In this document: positions 59,762-64,000 of the stretch, one piece after another
Position numbering within the stretch: the stretch's first letter is position 1
Layout: the number at the start of each line of letters is the position of its first letter
Source: Planctomycetota bacterium
GTDB taxonomy: Bacteria > Planctomycetota > SZUA-567
Direction of reading: 5' to 3'
Length of the DNA: 64,000 bases
Assembly (NCBI GenBank): GCA_020060765.1
Contig: JAGUZQ010000052.1
Location: 48,563 to 112,562, forward strand
Position numbers and translations under genes: made by a program
The notes under the pieces: generated by a model
Told to the model about the DNA's origin: nothing
Database searches by the model: none
Seen by the model: the letters and a program-made list of their open reading frames with translations, nothing else

Positions 59762-62095
59762 ATGGCGGATCGTATGTTGACAGACAAAGTGCGGGCGGAA
59801 ATGCTGGGAATGGGAATGGATTTGGTCGGGTTCGCCCCGGTCGACCGGTGGGAGCATGCGCCGTTTCTTCTCAGCCCCCAAGCTATTCTGCCGGATGGGA
59901 AATTCGTGGTAGTGGCAGGCATCCACATCACCGACACCTGGACCGAGATGGGCGGAGAACCGGAACCGCAGGATCGCAGCGCCGGCGGCTGGATGGATCA
60001 GAATGGGCTGCTGGATCGCGTGGCGTACCGGACGGCGCGGCTGCTCCAGGGTTATGGACACAAGGCCATACCCGTGGCGTCCTCGAACATCTGGCGTTAT
60101 CGAAAGTTCGAAGGTGTGCCCAGCCTTTTTGCGCCTGATCTCTCCCACATCCATGCGGCGACGGCGGCGGGTTTGGCGGAAATCGGCTGGTCCGGTCTTG
60201 CCATTACGCCGGAATTCGGATCGCGTTGCCGCTTCATTTCCATTGTCACCAGCGCAGACCTGATTCGGACCCCGATGTACAACGGCCCCAAGCTGTGCGA
60301 CATGTGCGGCGCCTGCATCAAGGCCTGTCCCACGGCTTCCCTCCGGAAAGAACTGGGTTCTCCGCACGAAGTCAGGATTGGCGGGAAAACTTATCGCTAT
60401 GCCAATAAGAACATGTGGCGTTGCGCCTGGGCAGAGCACTTCGACCTGGATCTGAACTCGGAGAACCTGAAAAAGCTGGAGCATGTCGGCGAGGCGGAGA
60501 TTATGGGAGAGATCGCAGAGAAGGGAAAACGCGGTCACGAGCGCGGTGTCTGCCAGAAAGTATGCGTACCCCCGCACCTGCGCACACGCGAACCCAGCTT
60601 CGGCCGTCCGGATAAAATGATCGCGCAGAACCGGATCAACCGCCGCTATCCCGAGTCCATGCCGACGTTGCGTAAAATGCGCGACGATATAGTAGCGGCG
60701 GCAACAAAAATGGGAGTGGATATTTGCACCGTCGCCCCTCTGTCCAAGGACATCGAAACCGTGCCCGGATACTCAGTGAAAAAAGAACTTCCCGGCGCAC
60801 GGACAGTTATTGCGATGGGCATGCGCTTCCCGGAAACCCTGCCTGACAGCACACCATTGCAGTGGGGTGCAGGCAACCTGATGCATTTTATCTGCCTGCG
60901 CATAGCTCGGCTGGTAGAGGACTGCGGCTATCACGCCGCGTCCTACAACTGGGCGCATGAATTGGCTGAAATGGCGGGACTTGGCAAGCGCGGGAACGGC
61001 GCGTTCGGGGAGTTGGAGACACCCGAGTTCGGTGCCTGCACCGTAGTCGCCGCAGTAGTGACCGACGCGCCGCTTGACGCAACCCCGGTTCCCATGTCAG
61101 CGGACAAGCCCGCCGCGCCGCTGTCGCTTTCCCCCGTCAAGTTGCGCAGACGGCTGGAGGCGCTCGCCGAGGAGAACCTCGTTGCCCTTTTCGGCGTTGC
61201 CCCGGCAGGCCGTTTCGATCAGACAGTGAACGATCTCAAGGCAAATATAAACGAGGCGGAACTTGGGGAAAGCGTGGTCGATGCCAATCCCAATTACCAC
61301 GGCGACTGGGTCTCAAAAATAGAGAAAAACGACAGGCGAATCCGGAAGCCGCAAGACTGGCTCCCAGGCGCGAAGTCGGTAATCGTTCTCGGTATGCCGT
61401 TCCCCGCTGAAATCATCGAGAATGTGGGACTCGCGAAATCGCAGCAGATCGGCACCTATGCTTTCTGGCAATACCAGACCTATCGCGAACTCTGCTATGC
61501 GGCCTTCGTGCTGGCGAAGTCGCTGGTAGAACGCGGATTCAAGGCGACGGTGGCAGATGATATGCTCGGTGTCGGCTCCCGGGTGGACTCGCACCGTGGG
61601 CTTCTTCCCGATGTCCGTTGCAACGCCATCGAGGCGGCGGCGGCGGGACTTGGCTCAATCGGCGCGAGCGGAAGCCTGCTCACCCCGGAATACGGCCCGC
61701 ATCAGCGGTTCATCGTGGTAGTGACCGATGCGGAACTTCCGGCAGACGAAGCTTACAAAGGGCCAGCCCTGTGCACCGATTGCGGGAAATGCCAAAGTGC
61801 GTGCCCCATGCAGGCGCTGTCGCGGGAGAAATTCGACGTGCGGGTGGACGGGATTACCCTCAAGATGCCGCGTGTTGAACGCCATCTTTGCGACTGGTCG
61901 AAACGGTATGCTCTCTGCAAAGAAGAAGGGCCTGCTTTGATTGGCAACAAAACCGACGTGCCGAAACCGCGCGGGTCAGTGAAAATCGAGGATATTGCCG
62001 CGGCACTTCCACAGCGCGATCCCCTGATGAAGCACCGACCGTGTATCCTGGAGTCTTGCCTGGTGAATTGCCCTGTCGGCCGCACGAAAACCTGA
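59762..62095 (+). CDS. Triple-module QueG/reductive-dehalogenase-like iron-sulfur protein
   Basis: 777 residues from ATG 59762 (AGGAG 7 bases before). The QueG/RdhA-like fold is repeated three times. Each unit carries the strand-turn motif AGLxxIGxSG-TPEFG-RF-VVTDA: residues 135-166 (module 1), about 404-435 (module 2) and 628-657 (module 3). Module 1 has a ferredoxin motif Cys179, 182, 185, 189 and later Cys221, 264 and 268. Module 3 has Cys671, 674, 677, 681 and Cys710, 761, 766 and 770. Module 2 lacks any cysteine cluster. Known relatives use one module with two [4Fe-4S] clusters and cobalamin. No signal peptide. Substrate unknown. Confidence 0.85.
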   Translation: MADRMLTDKVRAEMLGMGMDLVGFAPVDRWEHAPFLLSPQAILPDGKFVVVAGIHITDTWTEMGGEPEPQDRSAGGWMDQNGLLDRVAYRTARLLQGYGHKAIPVASSNIWRYRKFEGVPSLFAPDLSHIHAATAAGLAEIGWSGLAITPEFGSRCRFISIVTSADLIRTPMYNGPKLCDMCGACIKACPTASLRKELGSPHEVRIGGKTYRYANKNMWRCAWAEHFDLDLNSENLKKLEHVGEAEIMGEIAEKGKRGHERGVCQKVCVPPHLRTREPSFGRPDKMIAQNRINRRYPESMPTLRKMRDDIVAAATKMGVDICTVAPLSKDIETVPGYSVKKELPGARTVIAMGMRFPETLPDSTPLQWGAGNLMHFICLRIARLVEDCGYHAASYNWAHELAEMAGLGKRGNGAFGELETPEFGACTVVAAVVTDAPLDATPVPMSADKPAAPLSLSPVKLRRRLEALAEENLVALFGVAPAGRFDQTVNDLKANINEAELGESVVDANPNYHGDWVSKIEKNDRRIRKPQDWLPGAKSVIVLGMPFPAEIIENVGLAKSQQIGTYAFWQYQTYRELCYAAFVLAKSLVERGFKATVADDMLGVGSRVDSHRGLLPDVRCNAIEAAAAGLGSIGASGSLLTPEYGPHQRFIVVVTDAELPADEAYKGPALCTDCGKCQSACPMQALSREKFDVRVDGITLKMPRVERHLCDWSKRYALCKEEGPALIGNKTDVPKPRGSVKIEDIAAALPQRDPLMKHRPCILESCLVNCPVGRTKT

Positions 62096-62228
62096 ACGCA
62101 AAGGATCAGTCATACAGCTTACCCGGGATTGTTACATCTGTTTGTATCTCCGGCATAAAAGTGTAGGCGATTGACCTATCTGGAAGTGACATGACTATGG
62201 CAAAAGCCAAACGAGCGCGTCCCAATAA

Positions 62229-62603
62229 CGGCCTGCCAACAGTTCCACCTTGAAACCCCGTGCAGTTACTGATTGCGGTAGCTGGCACGGGGGTATGCCG
62301 TCGGACATTTGCCGGAATGATTATTACGTCCCCAGGAAGCAGCTTAACCGCCTTATGGTTCCGGGGCGCGAAAGCCATCTCCGCTTCGCCTTTCCGCAAG
62401 ACAATCCATTTGGCCGCATGCTCTGTACTGATCGCTACAAATACGTGATCCATGAACGAGGCGAGCACCACGAACAGCTTTTCGATATGCAAAACGATCC
62501 TCTGGAAAACCAATCTCTGGCCGGGGATGAAGCTATGCAAAGCGTTTTGACCGAACACCGCGAACGCTTGCGCGCTTGGTGTAGCGAACGCAATGATGAC
62601 TGA
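62229..62603 (+). pseudogene. Remnant of a sulfatase C-terminus
   Basis: The frame has FGRMLCTDRYKYVIHERGEH, then EQLFDMQNDPLENQSLA and HRERLRAW before the stop. This is the usual end of arylsulfatase-type proteins (RMVRTDRYKYxxY...ELYDLxxDPxExxNL). The catalytic N-terminal two thirds are missing, and the fragment has no start codon with a ribosome site. The reliable sulfatase part is about 62395-62603. Confidence 0.7.
62280..62410 (-). pseudogene. Possible remnant of a cupin-type sensor domain
   Basis: On the minus strand the frame reads WIVLRKGEAEMAF, then KAVKLLPGDVIIIPANVRRH, resembling the GD-x-x-x-I-P strand pair of AraC-type arabinose-binding domains. It has no DNA-binding part and lies against the sulfatase remnant. 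Short, so chance resemblance is possible. Confidence 0.4.
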
Positions 62604-62668
62604 GGCGCAGCGATGCTGGCGCATGTACTTTAATATTGCAGGGTGAAGACAACAACTTTTCGACTGGC

Positions 62669-63853
62669 TTACCGTTCCCTTCCACTGTGGAGCGATCCCT
62701 TGCGCCTGTATGGATCAACCGAGCGAGCCGCATCGAACATGGCAACGATAGAGGCTGGATCAACTGTCGGTTGGATGGCGTGTATCTGGTTAAAGACGAA
62801 TCCCCCCCCCGGCGCAAACAGTTCAACGCGTTCCCGCACGTGAGCCGCCAGCTTTTCGGTGGGCAGGAATCCCAGGACACGCTGGGTATCGCAACCGCCA
62901 CCCCAGAAGACGATACGTCCTCCATAAGTTTCGTTGAGCAATACCGGATCCATGCCGCGGGCTGAGGTCTGAATGGGATTCAGGATATCCACACCCATGT
63001 CGATAATCATTTCAAGCAGGGACTCGATTGCTCCGCAGGAATGCAGGTATAATTTCCATTTCGTGTGCTGGTGCAGCCATTCGGAAAAACGACGGTAATG
63101 AGGAACTATGCTCTGGCTGAATAATTCCGGCCCGATCATAGGACCTGCCTGAGCACCGAAATCATCCGCGAAGACAACGCAAAAAGTCTGATCCCCGATA
63201 GTCTCATGGAGAACTTGGTAACGCTCGATAAGCACCTCGCAACGCTGGTTCAACTGCTCGTAAATCGCTTCCGGTTCTTCCAATAAATCCATGAGAAATG
63301 CCGGATCAGAGGATAAAAACCCCCCGCCAAAGGCAATCGCCAGAGCGCAGCCAGTCTCGGCGGCGATCTCCTTTGTCCGCTGTTTCAGGCGGCGCAAAAA
63401 ATCGTCGGTGAGAGGAGGCGCATAGGAATACCAGCTTTTTCCGTCCTCGGCATCAAAGTAAAAAGAACTGGCTGGCTTTCGGTATTGCGTTCCCTGTGCA
63501 TCATGTAGCAGCCACGTTCCTTGCTGGTCGCAGGTCGGGACTATTTCCTGTGGGAGAAAAACATCAAGTTCGGGGTAGAGCCGATATGGTACCCACTCCT
63601 TGACTATGGTATTGGCGCTGATCTGAATCACGTCCAGTTGAAGGTGTCGGCGAAAATCCTCATCGATTACGGCAAGCTGTTGCATGACATCGGAGCAACG
63701 GACAGGGCGCTCTGGCAATCCCAGATATCGCCGGAGGGCCGCATAAGCGAGTACATGGATGCCGCTGGCACCAGTCGTGCCGCCAAGATCAATCGGCAGG
63801 CGATCAGGCTCCTCAAATCTCAAAACCGAGGCGATTCTGTCACGTCCGTTCAT
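62669..63853 (-). CDS. Uroporphyrinogen decarboxylase-family protein
   Basis: 394 residues with a UroD TIM barrel. Motifs: NGRDRIASVLRFEEPDRLPI at the start, DDFGAQAGPMIGPELFSQ, and YLHSCGAIESLLEMIIDMGVDILNPIQ, where HSCG gives the Cys/His that bind zinc in MtaA-type corrinoid methyltransferases. Heme-synthesis UroD residues (the N-terminal FWFMRQAG) are absent, so this is a methyltransferase-like or unknown-substrate member. AGGACG precedes the ATG. It follows a sugar ABC permease gene by 50 bases on the same strand. Confidence 0.87.
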   Translation of the reverse strand: MNGRDRIASVLRFEEPDRLPIDLGGTTGASGIHVLAYAALRRYLGLPERPVRCSDVMQQLAVIDEDFRRHLQLDVIQISANTIVKEWVPYRLYPELDVFLPQEIVPTCDQQGTWLLHDAQGTQYRKPASSFYFDAEDGKSWYSYAPPLTDDFLRRLKQRTKEIAAETGCALAIAFGGGFLSSDPAFLMDLLEEPEAIYEQLNQRCEVLIERYQVLHETIGDQTFCVVFADDFGAQAGPMIGPELFSQSIVPHYRRFSEWLHQHTKWKLYLHSCGAIESLLEMIIDMGVDILNPIQTSARGMDPVLLNETYGGRIVFWGGGCDTQRVLGFLPTEKLAAHVRERVELFAPGGGFVFNQIHAIQPTVDPASIVAMFDAARSVDPYRRKGSLHSGRER

Positions 63854-63903
63854 GACGTCCTTTCACATGGCAAGAAATATCAGCTGCCGCACTAATTGCG
63901 GAG

Positions 63904-64000
63904 TCACCCCTTGACGGCGCCGTCGGAGAGGCCGCGCACGAACAGGCGCATGCAGAAGATGAACATCACCACCAGCGGCAGCGACGCGATCGTATAGCCC
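63904..64000 (-). CDS. Carbohydrate ABC transporter permease, C-terminal end (partial)
   Basis: The last 31 codons, open at the right window edge: YTIASLPLVVMFIFCMRLF then VRGLSDGAVKG and TGA. This is the usual end of MalG/AraQ-type inner-membrane permeases (FVRGLTAGAVKG). It is the upstream partner of the UroD-family gene in a minus-strand unit. Confidence 0.88.
   Translation of the reverse strand, partial: GYTIASLPLVVMFIFCMRLFVRGLSDGAVKG

Larger units (their letters stand above)
62096..62668. other. 573-bp degraded region
   Basis: No intact gene. It holds fragments of two genes read on opposite strands (listed separately), the stop of the iron-sulfur gene at one side and of the UroD-family gene at the other. 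No terminator is evident. Confidence 0.55.

Overview
The window most resembles the chromosome of an anaerobic, Gram-negative member of the PVC superphylum, possibly Lentisphaerota. This is inference from gene content, not from a marker gene. The outer-membrane machinery (a Wza-type exporter, KdsC, an OstA/LptA-like giant protein) points to a diderm. A 2-hydroxyacyl-CoA dehydratase-type activase, phenylacetate-CoA ligase with ACT domains, UroD-fold proteins and a corrinoid-reductase-like iron-sulfur protein point to anaerobic life. Paired PIG-L deacetylase and NagB-like proteins and many secreted TPR proteins also fit that group. No rRNA, tRNA, CRISPR array, transposase or integrase was seen.

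Layout. 1-2.6 kb: tig-clpP-clpX proteostasis operon with a terminator. 2.6-10.2 kb: a secreted HEAT-like protein, then an exopolysaccharide assembly/export operon (HTH regulator, ExeA-like ATPase, tyrosine autokinase, Wza-like lipoprotein). 10.2-15 kb: a hybrid histidine kinase and the trkA-trkH potassium system. 15-17.9 kb: a minus-strand operon joining an iron-sulfur activase, a cNMP-binding/FHA protein and a zinc-ribbon membrane protein. 18-23.9 kb: a PIG-L / TPR / NagB-like / PfkB kinase / Sfp-type transferase series. 23.9-27 kb: an envelope redox operon (YHS-rhodanese, DsbD, thioredoxin). 27-30 kb: yraN, ilvC and a lipoprotein. 30-36.8 kb: an accessory stretch with a partial duplication around an AT-rich methyltransferase, a glycosyltransferase, a small His-rich ORF and an HlyD/ABC exporter pair. 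37-42 kb: RidA, two HTH regulators, a cyclodeaminase and small genes. 42-45 kb: an AraC-controlled sugar operon. 45-50.7 kb: cold-shock protein, HI0933-type flavoprotein, Nif3-like protein, Ogt and a divergent RtcA. 50.7-56.3 kb: kdsC, a 1049-residue OstA-repeat protein and two TPR proteins behind a strong promoter. 56.4-58.7 kb: paaK with an ACT-ACT-thioesterase fusion. 58.9-62.1 kb: an IclR regulator with a clear operator, then a triple-module QueG/RdhA-like protein. 62.1-64 kb: gene remnants, a UroD-family protein and the end of a sugar ABC permease.

Intergenic DNA is unusually structured. Five copies of a MITE-like element built from ATTCCC/GGGAAT palindromes sit at gene ends. A second repeat family lies in 5' leaders and is also nested in one MITE. 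Several hairpins are built from reiterated 7-10 base words. The best candidates for something new are the triple-module protein at 59762-62095, the leader repeat family, and the duplication around 30.2-32.3 kb.
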